64,000 nt of DNA from Pseudomonas yangonensis (GTDB taxonomy: Bacteria; Pseudomonadota; Gammaproteobacteria; Pseudomonadales; Pseudomonadaceae), in contig NZ_BLJU01000002.1 of NCBI RefSeq assembly GCF_009932725.1, positions 310,001-374,000 of the forward strand, written 5' to 3'. Position numbers and translations under genes: made by a program. Below, in pieces: positions 43,488-53,777 of the stretch; position 1 is the stretch's first letter, and each line of letters opens with the position of its first letter. The notes beneath the pieces are model-generated. The model was not told where the DNA came from. It saw nothing but the letters and a program-made list of their open reading frames with translations, and did not search any database.

Positions 43488-44621
43488 ATGAAAATCGTCA
43501 TCGCTCCCGACTCCTTCAAGGAGAGTCTCAGCGCGCCCGATGTGGCCGCTGCCATCGCCCGCGGCTGGCAGCAGGTGTTTCCTGAGGCCGAATGCCTGCT
43601 GCGGCCTATGGCCGACGGCGGCGAGGGTACAGTCGATGCGCTGTTGGCAGCCGTTGGCGGCGAGCGCCGTGAACGCGAAGTGCGCGGCCCCATGGGCGCG
43701 CTGGTCAAGGCACATTGGGGCTGGCTGGGGCAGGGCACCGCGGTCATCGAAATGGCGGCGGCCAGCGGTCTGCATTGGGTGCCGCGCGAGCAGCGCGACG
43801 CTCGCCTGGCCTGCAGCTTCGGCACTGGCGAACTGATCCGCGAGGCGCTGGATGCCGGCGCCACGCGCATCATTCTCGGCCTGGGCGGCAGCGCCACCAA
43901 CGATGCCGGTCTCGGCCTGCTGCAGGCGCTGGGCATGCGTTTTCTTGATTCTCGGGGGGATGAGCTGGCGCCCGGCGGTGCGGCTTTGGCGACCCTCGAT
44001 CAGCTCGATCTGAGCGGTCTTGATGCACGCCTGCTCAAGGTGCAGATCGAGGTTGCCGCCGATGTCGACAATCCCCTGTGTGGGCCGCGCGGCGCTTCTG
44101 CCGTGTTTGGTCCACAGAAGGGCGCGACGCCTGAACAGGTCGCCGAGCTCGACAAGGCGCTGGGCCGCTTCGCCCGCATCGCTGCTGCCACGCTGGGCGA
44201 GGATCATGCCGAGTTTCCAGGTGTCGGCGCCGCTGGCGGGCTCGGCTTCGCCGCGCGTGCCTTTCTCAAGGCGAGCTTCCGTCCCGGTATCGAGCTGGTA
44301 GCCGAACTGTCGGGCCTCGCCGCGGCGGTGGAGAATGCAGATCTGGTGATCACCGGGGAAGGGCGCATGGATGCCCAGACCCTGCACGGCAAGACCCCCG
44401 TCGGTGTGGCACGCGTGGCTCGTGCGGCCGGGGTGCCGGTTATCGCCTTGTCCGGTAGCCTGGGCGACAACTATCAGGCGTTGTACGAGGCCGGTATCGA
44501 GGCCGCGTTCAGCCTGGCCCCGGGGCCGCTGTCGCTGGAGCAGGCGATGGCCGGCGCGGCAGGTGAGCTGCAGGCCCGTACCACGGACATCGCGCGGCTC
44601 TGGCGTCTCGCCCGATCCTGA
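43488..44621 (+). CDS. glxK: Glycerate kinase
   Basis: A 377-residue GarK/GlxK-type kinase, phosphorylating glycerate to 2- or 3-phosphoglycerate. The family opening KIVIAPDSFKESLSA, DGGEGTVDAL (residues 45-54), GLGGSATNDAGLGLLQALG shortened here, and GEGRMDAQTLHGKTPVGVA are all present. It lies 55 bases after the permease. Together with cdaR it forms an uptake-and-phosphorylation unit. Confidence 0.94.
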   Translation: MKIVIAPDSFKESLSAPDVAAAIARGWQQVFPEAECLLRPMADGGEGTVDALLAAVGGERREREVRGPMGALVKAHWGWLGQGTAVIEMAAASGLHWVPREQRDARLACSFGTGELIREALDAGATRIILGLGGSATNDAGLGLLQALGMRFLDSRGDELAPGGAALATLDQLDLSGLDARLLKVQIEVAADVDNPLCGPRGASAVFGPQKGATPEQVAELDKALGRFARIAAATLGEDHAEFPGVGAAGGLGFAARAFLKASFRPGIELVAELSGLAAAVENADLVITGEGRMDAQTLHGKTPVGVARVARAAGVPVIALSGSLGDNYQALYEAGIEAAFSLAPGPLSLEQAMAGAAGELQARTTDIARLWRLARS

Positions 44622-44735
44622 CAGGACGAACCTAGCTGAACTCGGTCTGTCTGACATAAGAATTGTTCAGACTCAGTCGTGACAGTTGCGCGCGCCCGGC
44701 GTCTAATGGATCAAGATACCTCTGGAGGAATTGCT

Positions 44736-45197
44736 ATGCGTAAACCTACTCTGCTCATTACCTCTCTGGCCGCGCTGCTGGCCCTTGGCGGCTGTCAGTC
44801 CAGCCTGACCGGCGACACCTACAGCCGCGACGAGGCCCGGGCGGTGCAAACGGTACGCATGGGCACCATCGAGTCGCTGCGTCCCGTGAAGATCGAAGGC
44901 ACCAAGACGCCGATCGGCGCTGGCGCTGGCGCCGTGGTCGGCGGTATCGGTGGCAGCGGCATCGGTGGCGGCCGTGGCAGCGCGGTGATGGCCGTGGTCG
45001 GTGCGGTTGCCGGTGGCTTGCTTGGCGCTGCCGCCGAAGAAGGGCTGACCCGCACCCAGGGCGTGGAAATCACCGTGCGCGAAGACGACGGCACCATGCG
45101 CGCATACGTGCAGGAAGTCGAGCCGAATCAGGTCTTCCGGGTTGGCGAGCGTGTGCGCATCATGACCGTTAACGGTACCAGTCGCGTCACTCACTGA
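44736..45197 (+). CDS. slyB: SlyB-like glycine-zipper outer-membrane lipoprotein
   Basis: A 153-residue lipoprotein with lipobox ALGGC (Cys near 20). A glycine-zipper region (about 70-105, GAGAGAVVGGIGGSGIGGG) makes a 2TM-type hairpin, and a C-terminal beta-rich domain follows (QGVEITVREDDGTMRAYVQ). GGAGGAA stands before the ATG. It fits the SlyB/Pcp family, involved in outer-membrane stability. Terminator directly follows. Confidence 0.9.
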   Translation: MRKPTLLITSLAALLALGGCQSSLTGDTYSRDEARAVQTVRMGTIESLRPVKIEGTKTPIGAGAGAVVGGIGGSGIGGGRGSAVMAVVGAVAGGLLGAAAEEGLTRTQGVEITVREDDGTMRAYVQEVEPNQVFRVGERVRIMTVNGTSRVTH

Positions 45198-45210
45198 GTG
45201 CTGTAGACGA

Positions 45211-45242
45211 GCCGGAGCAGTCACGGCTGCTCCGGCTTTTTT
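45211..45242 (+). terminator. Rho-independent terminator after slyB
   Basis: Perfect 10-base stem GCCGGAGCAG/CTGCTCCGGC with TCACGG loop, then TTTTTT. Confidence 0.92.
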
Positions 45243-45491
45243 GTGTCCGGCTACAGTGGTGAGCGATCATTGGCATGGTCGCAGCCGCCCTGCATGTAAC
45301 CAAGTGTGTTTAATGATCGTTCAATGCATGACGTTGTGTTGATAGTTATGGATAATCGGCGGTTATGCTTGTGCCGACAACGACTTAGCTGATCCGTTGT
45401 GGTGCATGGAATATCACCGTCAGGGAGTTGCGACTCCAGTTCTCGTCGCTGGGCCGCCTGACCCGGCGTGCCTGCATAAGGGGTTTATCCG

Positions 45492-48284
45492 ATGGCGCTT
45501 GCGCTGATTGTCGCCTTGCCATTTCTTGGGTTGTTTCTGCCGGTGCTTGCCGACCGGCTTGGACGCTCGGCCTGTGCCGCGGCCACGGCCCTGGCGCCCG
45601 TCTTGGCACTGGTGCTGCTGTTCAATCATCGATCGGCGGTGTTCGCCGGTGAGGTGCTGCGGGTCAAGCTGGAGTGGCTGCCGAGCCTGGGCCTGAATCT
45701 CAGCCTGCGCCTCGATGGCCTGGGCTTCCTGTTCGCCCTGTTGATTCTCGGCATCGGCCTGCTGGTGATCCTCTACGCGCGCTATTACCTGGCCAAGACC
45801 GAGCCGATGGGGCGTTTCTTCGCCTTCCTGCTGCTGTTCATGGGCGCCATGCTGGGTGTGGTGCTGTCGGAAAACCTGCTGCTTATGCTGATGTTCTGGG
45901 AGCTGACCAGCCTGTCGTCGTTCCTGCTGATCGGCTTCTGGGGTTCGCGCTCCGATGCCCGCAAGGGCGCGCGCATGGCGCTGGCGATCACCGGCGGCGG
46001 TGGTCTGGCGCTGCTCGCCGGTATCCTGCTGATCGGTCACATCGCCGGCAGCTTCGAGCTGTCCCAGGTGCTGGCCGCCGGTTATGCGATCCGGGCGCAC
46101 GAGCTGTATCCGGTGGCGCTGGTGCTGGTGTTGCTGGGTGTGTTCACCAAGTCGGCGCAATTCCCCTTCCATTTCTGGCTGCCGCACGCCATGGCGGCAC
46201 CGACGCCGGTATCGGCCTATCTGCACTCGGCAACCATGGTCAAGGCCGGGGTGTTCCTGTTGGCGCGCCTGTACCCGGCGCTGGCCGGTTCCGAGTGGTG
46301 GTTCTACATGGTCAGCCTGACCGGACTGGCCACGCTGCTGGTAGGCGCGGGCATGGCGCTGTTCCAGCATGACCTCAAGGGCCTGCTGGCTTATTCGACC
46401 ATCAGCCACCTGGGCCTGATCACCCTGCTGTTTGGCCTGGATACGCGCCTGGCCGCTGTGGCCGCGGTGTTCCACATCATCAACCACGCCACCTTCAAGG
46501 CCTCGCTGTTCATGGCAGCGGGCATCATCGACCACGAAACCGGCAGCCGGGACATGCGGCGTATCAACGGGTTGTGGAAGTACATGCCGCATACGGCGGT
46601 GCTGGCGATGGTGGCGGCTTCGGCCATGGCCGGTGTACCGCTGCTCAACGGCTTTCTGAGCAAGGAAATGTTCTTCACCGAAACCCTGCACCAGCACCTG
46701 CTGGGCGGGTTCAACTGGGTGATTCCGGCTGCCGCGACCCTGGCTGGCGTGTTCTCGGTAGCTTATTCGCTGCGTTTCATCCACGACGTGTTCTTCAACG
46801 GCGAGCCGATCGATCTGCCCAAGTACCCGCCGCACGAACCGCCGCGCTACATGAAGGTGCCGGTGGAGGTGCTGGTTTTCCTCTGTCTGCTGGTGGGCGT
46901 GGTGCCGGCCTATACGGTGGCACCGCTGCTGGCCGCCGCCGCTGCCTCGACGTTGGGCGGCGAGTTGCCCGAATACAGCCTGGCGATCTGGCATGGCTTC
47001 AACCTGCCGCTGATCATGAGCCTCGTCGCCCTGTTTGGCGGGATCATCGTATACGCCTGCCGCAAACCGCTGTTCCGTTGGTATGAAGGTTTGCCGAATC
47101 TGGACGCCAAGGATGCCTTCGATCAGGTGGTGCGTTACATGACCCGCCTGTCCGTGCGTATCACCAAACTGCTGGAAAGTGGCTCGCTGCAGCGCTACCT
47201 GGCCTGGATGCTCGGCAGTGCCCTGACTCTGGTGGTAGTCGCCCTGTCGCCGCTGGAACAACTGACCGGCAGTGTGGCCATGACACCAATCGATCCGCTG
47301 ACCGTCACCGGCATGCTGATTCTGATGGTGACCGCAGTGCTCACCGTGGTCTTCCATCGTCGTCGCCTGGTGGCCCTGATGATCCTCAGCGCCGCCGGCC
47401 TGATGGTGGCACTGGCCTTCGCTCGTTTCTCCGCCCCGGACCTGGCGCTGACCCAGCTGTCGGTGGAGGTGGTGACCATCATCTTGCTGATACTTATCCT
47501 GTACTTCATGAACGACCGCACCCCGGCCGAGTCCAGCAGCCTGCGCGGTTTGCGCGACCTGGTCCTGGCGCTGGGCAGCGGTACCATGGTGGCGATGCTG
47601 ACCTACGCCGTGCTCACCCGTCCTTATCAGAGCATCTCGTCGTTCTTCCTTGAAAACAGCGTCTCCGGCGGTGGTGGCACCAATGTGGTCAACGTGATCC
47701 TGGTGGACTTCCGCGGCTTCGATACCCTGGGCGAAATCACCGTGCTGGCCATCGCTGCCATCGGCATCTATGCGCTGCTGCATGGCCTGCGCCTGCCGCA
47801 TACGACCCACGACAAGAACGGGCGGCCGTGGTCGACCGATGCCCATCCGCTGATCCTCGACAACCTGGCGCGCGCGATGCTGCCAATGGCGCTGCTGATC
47901 TCGGCGTTCATCTTCCTGCGTGGTCACAACCTGCCCGGAGGCGGTTTCATCGCAGGTCTGATCACCTCGGTGGCGCTGATCCTGCAGTACATCTCTCATG
48001 GCGTGGCCTGGACCCAGCAGCGCCTGAAGTTCAGCTATCACGCCACCGCCGGCTGGGGCGTACTGATCGCCGGGCTGACCGGTCTCGGCAGTTGGGCGTT
48101 CGGCTCGCCGTTCCTGACTTCGGCGTTCGGCCATTTCCATATTCCGCTGATTGGCGAAATCGAACTGGCCACCGCCATCCTCTTCGATCTTGGGGTGTAC
48201 CTGGCCGTCGTCGGCGCCACCCTGCTGATTCTTTCCAACATCGGCCATGTCAGTCAGGACGAGTCGTACAAGGAGGTCATCTGA
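45492..48284 (+). CDS. phaA: Na+(K+)/H+ antiporter subunit A fused to B (operon 2, Pha type)
   Basis: A 930-residue NuoL-like subunit with MnhB fused at its end. The core carries [17 protein letters not shown] (Glu of helix 5) and [15 protein letters not shown] (Lys of helix 7). The MnhB part starts near 800 with [18 protein letters not shown]. The sequence differs throughout from the operon 1 copy, so this is an old paralogue and not a recent duplicate. The ATG lies 250 bases after the slyB terminator, where the operon promoter should be. Confidence 0.95.
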   Translation: MALALIVALPFLGLFLPVLADRLGRSACAAATALAPVLALVLLFNHRSAVFAGEVLRVKLEWLPSLGLNLSLRLDGLGFLFALLILGIGLLVILYARYYLAKTEPMGRFFAFLLLFMGAMLGVVLSENLLLMLMFWELTSLSSFLLIGFWGSRSDARKGARMALAITGGGGLALLAGILLIGHIAGSFELSQVLAAGYAIRAHELYPVALVLVLLGVFTKSAQFPFHFWLPHAMAAPTPVSAYLHSATMVKAGVFLLARLYPALAGSEWWFYMVSLTGLATLLVGAGMALFQHDLKGLLAYSTISHLGLITLLFGLDTRLAAVAAVFHIINHATFKASLFMAAGIIDHETGSRDMRRINGLWKYMPHTAVLAMVAASAMAGVPLLNGFLSKEMFFTETLHQHLLGGFNWVIPAAATLAGVFSVAYSLRFIHDVFFNGEPIDLPKYPPHEPPRYMKVPVEVLVFLCLLVGVVPAYTVAPLLAAAAASTLGGELPEYSLAIWHGFNLPLIMSLVALFGGIIVYACRKPLFRWYEGLPNLDAKDAFDQVVRYMTRLSVRITKLLESGSLQRYLAWMLGSALTLVVVALSPLEQLTGSVAMTPIDPLTVTGMLILMVTAVLTVVFHRRRLVALMILSAAGLMVALAFARFSAPDLALTQLSVEVVTIILLILILYFMNDRTPAESSSLRGLRDLVLALGSGTMVAMLTYAVLTRPYQSISSFFLENSVSGGGGTNVVNVILVDFRGFDTLGEITVLAIAAIGIYALLHGLRLPHTTHDKNGRPWSTDAHPLILDNLARAMLPMALLISAFIFLRGHNLPGGGFIAGLITSVALILQYISHGVAWTQQRLKFSYHATAGWGVLIAGLTGLGSWAFGSPFLTSAFGHFHIPLIGEIELATAILFDLGVYLAVVGATLLILSNIGHVSQDESYKEVI

Positions 48285-48285
48285 T

Positions 48286-48615
48286 ATGGAGGCAGTATTC
48301 GCGATCACCCTCGGAGTGCTGACTGCCAGCGGCGTCTACCTGCTGCTTCGCGCCCGTATCTTCCCGGTGGTGATGGGACTGACCCTGATCTCCTATGCGG
48401 TCAACCTGTTCATCTTCGCCATGGGCCGTCTCGGTACCGGCGTGCCAGCGGTGATCGGCAAAAGCGCCGAGTACGGTGATCCGCTGCCGCAGGCGCTGGT
48501 GCTGACCGCGATCGTCATCGGCTTCGCCATGACCGCTTTCGTCGTAGTGCTGGCCCTGCGTGGCCTGGGTGAGTTGAAAACCGATCACGTCGATGGCGAG
48601 GAGCCGCGCGCATGA
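48286..48615 (+). CDS. phaC: Antiporter subunit C (operon 2)
   Basis: A 109-residue NuoK-like subunit with three helices; the second (GLTLISYAVNLFIFAMG) and third (PLPQALVLTAIVIGFAMTAF) are clear. It starts one base after the phaA stop and overlaps phaD by four. It lacks the charged C-terminal tail of the operon 1 protein. Symbol phaC here means antiporter subunit, not PHA synthase. Confidence 0.93.
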   Translation: MEAVFAITLGVLTASGVYLLLRARIFPVVMGLTLISYAVNLFIFAMGRLGTGVPAVIGKSAEYGDPLPQALVLTAIVIGFAMTAFVVVLALRGLGELKTDHVDGEEPRA

Positions 48616-50123
48616 GTCACGCCATCATCCTCCCCATTCTTCTGCCGCTGTTCTTTGGCGCGCTGCTGCTGGTCGGCCACGGTTGGTCGCGCGAGATCAG
48701 ACGAGGCATTTCCCTGGTGGGCTGCCTGGCGCTGCTGCCAGTGGGGATATATCTGGTGACGCTGGCCGGGGCAGGGCAGCTGCAGGTTTACGCCCTTGGC
48801 AATTGGGCGGCGCCGTTCGGCATCATGCTATTGCTCGACCGGCTCAACGCTGCACTGCTGCTGGTCACCGCGCTACTTGCAAGCCTGGCGCTGATCTACG
48901 CCTGCCGTGGCGAAGACGAGCGCGGGCCGAACTTCCATGCGTTGTTCCAGTTCCAGTTGCTGGGCATCAACGGCGCCTTCCTGACCGCGGACCTATTCAA
49001 CCTGTTCGTGTTCTTCGAGGTTCTGCTGATTTCCTCCTATGCGCTGTTGCTGCACGGCAACCGCGCCAATCAGGTCAGGGCCGGCGTGCATTACGTGGTG
49101 CTCAACCTGCTGGGCTCATCGTTCTTCCTGATCGGCGTTAGCCTGCTATACGGTCTGACCGGGACTCTGAACATGCCGGACCTGGCCGCGCGCGTAGCCA
49201 GCGTTGATGTCGCCGATGCGCCGCTGATCAAGGCCGCCGCCTACCTGTTGCTGATCGTCTTCGGCCTCAAGGCCGCCGTGTTGCCGCTGTGCTTCTGGCT
49301 GCCGCGCGCCTACGCCGCGGCGCCCGCTTCGGTGGCCGCCTTGTTCGCCATCATGACCAAGGTCGGTTTTTACGCCATCGTCCGCGTATTCACTCTGGTG
49401 TTCGGTGAACAGGCCGGGCCGCTGGCCAATCTCGGCCATGAGTTGCTCTGGTGGCTGGCGCTGCCGACCATCGCCTTTGGCGTCATTGGTGCCCTGGGTG
49501 CACGACAGCTGCAGGCCCTGCTGGCTTATCTGGTGGTGGTTTCGGTGGGCACCCTGTTGGCCGGCTTCGCCATTGGCAACGCCGCTGCACTGAGTGCTGC
49601 GCTCTACTACATGCTGCACAGCACGCTGATCAGCGGTGCGTTGTTCCTGCTCGCCGGCCTGGTGGTGGCCCAGCGTGACAGCGCAGGCGGTGATCTGCAG
49701 CAGGAGCGTGTGTTGCGTCAGCCGCTGTTGCTGGGCTGCATGTTCTTCTTCGCATCCATCTCCGTCGCCGGGTTGCCTCCATTCTCCGGTTTCTTCGGCA
49801 AGCTGTTGCTGCTGCGTGCGGCCGAGCCTGGCTGGCAGGCCTGGAGTCTGTGGCCGGTGGTGCTGATCGGCGGCTTGCTGACCCTGGTTGCGTTGAGCCG
49901 TGCCGGTACCAGTCTGTTCTGGCTGGGTCACGGCGCGGACGCAGCGCCTTCCAGAGCCGAGCCTACTGATCGCATCAGCCTGTTTGCCACGCTTGGTCTG
50001 TTGCTGGCCAGCCCGCTGCTGCTGATCGCTGCCAAACCGATCCTGGCTTATCTGGAGGCCGCTGCGGCGCAATTGCTCGATCTGCAACCTTACCTGTCGA
50101 TCATCGCCGGAGGTGCAGCATGA
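48612..50123 (+). CDS. phaD: Antiporter subunit D (operon 2)
   Basis: A 503-residue NuoN/M-like membrane subunit. LFVFFEVLLISSYALLL holds the helix-5 Glu and KAAVLPLCFWLPRAY the segment before the helix-7 Lys (AIMTKVGFYAIVRV). Overlaps phaC and phaE by ATGA at both ends. Confidence 0.94.
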   Translation: MSHAIILPILLPLFFGALLLVGHGWSREIRRGISLVGCLALLPVGIYLVTLAGAGQLQVYALGNWAAPFGIMLLLDRLNAALLLVTALLASLALIYACRGEDERGPNFHALFQFQLLGINGAFLTADLFNLFVFFEVLLISSYALLLHGNRANQVRAGVHYVVLNLLGSSFFLIGVSLLYGLTGTLNMPDLAARVASVDVADAPLIKAAAYLLLIVFGLKAAVLPLCFWLPRAYAAAPASVAALFAIMTKVGFYAIVRVFTLVFGEQAGPLANLGHELLWWLALPTIAFGVIGALGARQLQALLAYLVVVSVGTLLAGFAIGNAAALSAALYYMLHSTLISGALFLLAGLVVAQRDSAGGDLQQERVLRQPLLLGCMFFFASISVAGLPPFSGFFGKLLLLRAAEPGWQAWSLWPVVLIGGLLTLVALSRAGTSLFWLGHGADAAPSRAEPTDRISLFATLGLLLASPLLLIAAKPILAYLEAAAAQLLDLQPYLSIIAGGAA

Positions 50124-50617
50124 GACGTTTCTTCCCTCACCCACGGATGATGCTGGTTCTGATGGTGCTCTGGCTGCTGCTGGTCAACACCCTCAATCTG
50201 GGGCATATCCTGCTCGGGGCGTTCCTTGCCTGGTCCATCGTACATCTGTGCAGCGACTTCCTGCTGCACGTGCCCAGGGTGCGCAAGCCGCTGGGGCTGC
50301 TGCTGTTCATTGGCAAGGTGTTCTACGACATCGTGGTGGCCAACCTGCAGGTGGTGAAGCTGGTATTGGGCCCGAAATCGCGCCTGAAGCCGGCATTCGT
50401 CGAGGTACCGGTAGAGATCGAGGACGAGTTCGTCCTGTCGACCCTGGCCTGCATCATCTCGCTGACGCCCGGTACGGTCTCTGCCAGCCTCAGCTCCGAT
50501 CACAAGACGCTGCTGGTGCACGGGCTCGACGTGCCGGATCGCGACGAGCTGGTCGCGGCCGTCAAGAGCCGTTATGAAACGCCGCTGCTGGAGATTTTCG
50601 AATGCTCGAAAACGTAG
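50120..50617 (+). CDS. phaE: Antiporter subunit E (operon 2)
   Basis: A 165-residue subunit with N-terminal membrane helices and a C-terminal domain. LACIISLTPGTVSASLS is the MnhE-type signature. Its last 16 bases lie inside phaF, an unusual but short overlap. Confidence 0.93.
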   Translation: MRRFFPHPRMMLVLMVLWLLLVNTLNLGHILLGAFLAWSIVHLCSDFLLHVPRVRKPLGLLLFIGKVFYDIVVANLQVVKLVLGPKSRLKPAFVEVPVEIEDEFVLSTLACIISLTPGTVSASLSSDHKTLLVHGLDVPDRDELVAAVKSRYETPLLEIFECSKT

Positions 50618-50871
50618 TCTTCCTGTGCATGGGCATCCTCACGCTGGCGATGCTGCTCAATGTCGCGCGCCTGGTCGAAGGGCCGAGCGTGGTCGACCGG
50701 GTGCTGGCCCTGGATACCCTTTACATCAACGCGCTCGCGCTGATCATGCTGTTCGGCATCTGGCTGGCATCGGATCTGTTCTTCGAGGCCGCACTGCTGA
50801 TCGCGGTAATGGGCTTCGTCGGCACGGTCGCGGTGGGTAAACACCTGCTGCACGGCGACATCATCGATTAA
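50602..50871 (+). CDS. phaF: Antiporter subunit F (operon 2)
   Basis: An 89-residue, three-helix subunit. ARLVEGPSVVDRVLALDTLYINA (part shown) is the MnhF core. Shorter than the operon 1 copy because it lacks the C-terminal tail. The ATG lies inside phaE by 16 bases. Confidence 0.93.
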   Translation: MLENVVFLCMGILTLAMLLNVARLVEGPSVVDRVLALDTLYINALALIMLFGIWLASDLFFEAALLIAVMGFVGTVAVGKHLLHGDIID

Positions 50872-50883
50872 GGGGAAATGACC

Positions 50884-51222
50884 ATGCCGTTCTGGCTGGA
50901 ACTGTTGATTTGCGTCTGTCTGATCCTGGGCAGCCTGTTCGCCCTGGTCGGCGCCATTGGCCTGTATCGCCTGCCGGACTTCTTCACCCGTCTGCATGGC
51001 CCGACCAAGGCCACCACGCTGGGTGTCGGCGGTACGCTGATCGCCTCGATGCTGTTCTTCGCCCACCACACCGGCAGCCTCAGCCTGCACGAGCTACTGA
51101 TCACGCTGTTTTTGTTCCTCACCGCTCCGGTCAGCGCACACATCCTGTCCAAGGCGGCAATGCAGAAGAAGCTCGAACTGTTCGAGCAGACCCGTGGCCA
51201 GCCGTGGGACGATGATCACTGA
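50884..51222 (+). CDS. phaG: Antiporter subunit G (operon 2)
   Basis: A 112-residue, three-helix subunit. GLYRLPDFFTRLHGPTKATT is the MnhG motif. The ATG at 50884 was chosen, with AGGGGA seven bases upstream; an ATG two codons earlier is too close to that site. Last gene of the operon. Confidence 0.92.
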   Translation: MPFWLELLICVCLILGSLFALVGAIGLYRLPDFFTRLHGPTKATTLGVGGTLIASMLFFAHHTGSLSLHELLITLFLFLTAPVSAHILSKAAMQKKLELFEQTRGQPWDDDH

Positions 51223-51330
51223 TCCACTGTCAGTCGTTTCTCGTCCCTGGCTGTAACTGTCGCCAGGCGTTCGCCCGCCCTAGACTGCATCCTTTGAGCA
51301 AAGGACGCGCTGCGTCAGGGAGTCAGGAGC

Positions 51331-51846
51331 ATGAGCGAGCTGGTCATTCGTCAGGCCGTTGTCGAGGACATCGAGGCGCTCTGCGCTTTGATTCTCGAGC
51401 ATGGCCCCAACCCCTGGAATCATCTGCCCGAAGTCGAGGTTCGCCAGCACCTGCTGGGGATCGCGGCGAGCACAACGCTGGCCGTGTTGGCCGAGGAGCA
51501 GGGGCAATTGCTGGGGTTCGTCAGCTATCGTCTGACCGAGGATTTCGCTGCTCACCAACCCGCTGCGCGTGCCGGGCAGCTGCACGGCTATATCTGTGAG
51601 GCTGTGGTGCATCGCGACTGCTCGGGTCGCGGACTTGGCGCTCAGCTGCTCACGGTGGCAGTGCAGGATCTCTGGCGACTGGGTGTGCGCGATGTCTATA
51701 TCGATCGCCACGAAGAGAACGCCGCCTCGGCAGGCATGATGCGCAAGGCCGGTTTCACCGAGCTGCTGACTTATCCCGACCCAGCCCGGCGCCCCCATGG
51801 TTCGGGACGTTCAACGCTTTGCCGTATACGCCGTGATGAAGATTGA
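51331..51846 (+). CDS. GNAT-family N-acetyltransferase
   Basis: A 171-residue acyltransferase. IRQAVVEDIEALCALI opens the fold, and the acetyl-CoA loop is DCSGRGLGAQLL near residue 93-104 (Q/RxxGxG/A motif R-G-L-G). The substrate is unknown. AGGAG stands before the ATG. Standalone, after the antiporter operon. Confidence 0.88.
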   Translation: MSELVIRQAVVEDIEALCALILEHGPNPWNHLPEVEVRQHLLGIAASTTLAVLAEEQGQLLGFVSYRLTEDFAAHQPAARAGQLHGYICEAVVHRDCSGRGLGAQLLTVAVQDLWRLGVRDVYIDRHEENAASAGMMRKAGFTELLTYPDPARRPHGSGRSTLCRIRRDED

Positions 51847-51868
51847 CGAGGCGGCGCCGGCTTCAGGA

Positions 51869-51945
51869 TCGCGAATGAATTCGCGTCTACAGAAGGCGCC
51901 GGTGTTGCGGCACACGCCTGACCGGTAGGAGCGGATTTATCCGCG
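51869..51945. repeat. Palindromic intergenic elements of the GTAGGAGC family
   Basis: TCGCGAATGAATTCGCG at 51869-51885 is followed by GTAGGAGCGGATTTATCCGC at 51925-51944. Both match the motif of the elements at 3124-3291. They fill the space between the GNAT gene and the FAD protein. Confidence 0.75.
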
Positions 51946-52013
51946 ATAAGGCCGGACACGCTCGTCAGAAAGTTGAATCAGGGGCCGGAAGCCGACCCCT
52001 GTGCGTGCAGGGG

Positions 52014-53627
52014 TTAGCGATCCAGAGCGAGCATGTCCTTGGCCACTGCCTCCGCCACGCGGATGCCGTCGACCCCGGCTGAAAGAATGCCGCCAGCGTA
52101 GCCCGCGCCTTCGCCGGCGGGGTACAGGCCCTTGAGGTTCAGGCTCTGCAGATCGTCGCCACGGGTGATGCGCACCGGCGAGGAGGTGCGCGTTTCGATG
52201 CCGGTGAGCACCGCATCGGCCAGGTCGAAACCCTTGATCTGCTTGCCGAAGGCCGGCAGCGCCTCGCGGATGGCTTCGATGGCGAAGTCCGGCAGCGATG
52301 GCGCCAGATCGCCCAGTTTTACCCCCGGCTTGTAGGAGGGCTGCACCTCGCCCAGAGCGGTGGACGGTTTGCCTGCAATGAAATCGCCCACCAGTTGCCC
52401 GGGCGCCTCGTAGTTGCGTCCGCCGAGCACGTAAGCGTGGGATTCCAGACGCTCCTGCAGCTCCACGCCGGCCAGCGGGCCGCCCGGGTAGTCCTGCTCG
52501 GGGGTGATACCAACGACGATACCGGCGTTGGCGTTGCGTTCGTTGCGCGAATACTGGCTCATGCCGTTGGTCACCACGCGTTCCGGTTCGGAGGTGGCGG
52601 CGACCACGGTGCCACCCGGACACATGCAGAAGCTGTATACCGAACGGCCATTGCTGGCGTGGTGCACCAGCTTGTAGTCGGCGGCGCCGAGCTTCGGATG
52701 GCCGGCGTACTTGCCCAGGCGCGCTCGGTCGATCAGCGACTGCGGGTGCTCGATGCGGAAACCCACCGAGAAGGGCTTGGCTTCCAGGTAAACGCCACGG
52801 GCATGAAGCATGCGGAAGGTGTCGCGCGAGCTGTGGCCGAGGGCAAGGATCACGTGGCGGCTGTTGAGCTGCTCGCCGCTTTCCAGCACCACGCCGGTAA
52901 GCTGGCCGTCTTCCATCAGCAGGTCGCTGACGCGCTGCTGGAAGCGCACCTCGCCGCCGAGGGCCTTGATCTCCTCGCGCATGGTGGCAACCACGCCGGT
53001 GAGGCGGAAGGTACCGATATGCGGCTTGCTGACGTACAGAATCTCGTCCGGCGCGCCGGCCTTGACGAACTCTTCCAGCACCTTGCGCCCGTAGTGGTTG
53101 GGGTCCTTGATCTGGCTGTACAGCTTGCCGTCGGAGAAGGTGCCGGCGCCGCCTTCGCCGAACTGCACGTTGGAGGTCGGGTCGAGCACGTTCTTGCGCC
53201 ACAGCCCCCAGGTGTCCTTGGTGCGCTGGCGCACTTCCTTGCCGCGCTCCAGCACGATGGGGCGCAGGCCGGCCTGGGCCAGGATCAGCGCGGCGAAGAT
53301 GCCGCAGGGGCCGAAGCCGACCACGATGGGGCGCTCGTCCAGCGGCGCCTCGGCCTTGCCCACCGGCTTGTAGGTGATGTCCGGCGCCGGGCCGACATGC
53401 TTGTCACCGCTCAGGCGCGCCAGCAGCGCCGCTTCGTCTTTCACCTCGCAATCGATGGTGTAGATGAACGGCATATCGCCGTACTTCTTGCGCGCATCGT
53501 AGCTGCGCTTGAACACGCTGAAGGCCAGCAGGTCGGCATCGGCGATACCCAGGCGCTGGACGATGGCCGGACGCAGGGCCTCGTCGGCATGGTCGAGGGG
53601 CAGTTTCAGTTCGGTCAGGCGAAGCAT
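52014..53627 (-). CDS. FAD-dependent NAD(P)-type dehydrogenase, uncharacterised
   Basis: A 537-residue flavoprotein. FAD-binding Rossmann motif VVGFGPCGIFAALILAQAG near residue 103-121, then a second glycine motif (SRHVILALGHSSRD), and a C-terminal GEGAGYAGGILSAGVDG that closes on FAD. The N-terminal 90 residues (DHADEALRPAIVQRLGI) are specific to this COG2509 group. The substrate is not known. The start gives the normal length. Confidence 0.88.
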   Translation of the reverse strand: MLRLTELKLPLDHADEALRPAIVQRLGIADADLLAFSVFKRSYDARKKYGDMPFIYTIDCEVKDEAALLARLSGDKHVGPAPDITYKPVGKAEAPLDERPIVVGFGPCGIFAALILAQAGLRPIVLERGKEVRQRTKDTWGLWRKNVLDPTSNVQFGEGGAGTFSDGKLYSQIKDPNHYGRKVLEEFVKAGAPDEILYVSKPHIGTFRLTGVVATMREEIKALGGEVRFQQRVSDLLMEDGQLTGVVLESGEQLNSRHVILALGHSSRDTFRMLHARGVYLEAKPFSVGFRIEHPQSLIDRARLGKYAGHPKLGAADYKLVHHASNGRSVYSFCMCPGGTVVAATSEPERVVTNGMSQYSRNERNANAGIVVGITPEQDYPGGPLAGVELQERLESHAYVLGGRNYEAPGQLVGDFIAGKPSTALGEVQPSYKPGVKLGDLAPSLPDFAIEAIREALPAFGKQIKGFDLADAVLTGIETRTSSPVRITRGDDLQSLNLKGLYPAGEGAGYAGGILSAGVDGIRVAEAVAKDMLALDR

Positions 53628-53777
53628 GGCAGTGTCCTGGTTGGCCGGTGGTGATCCGGCAAGGTGAAGAAGGGCGGCGATTGTACGGGATTCAGGGGGC
53701 GAAAGGGGCCGCCGCGTCAGCGGCCGTAGCCGTGCAGATCAGGCCTTGCGGACGATTGCTGCGCCACGCCGCTGTGT

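Noticed and set aside
41831..43936. 701-codon minus frame
   Set aside because: Antisense of the GntP permease and glycerate kinase.
45420..48308. 962-codon minus frame with many His and Gln
   Set aside because: Antisense shadow of phaA; no ribosome site.
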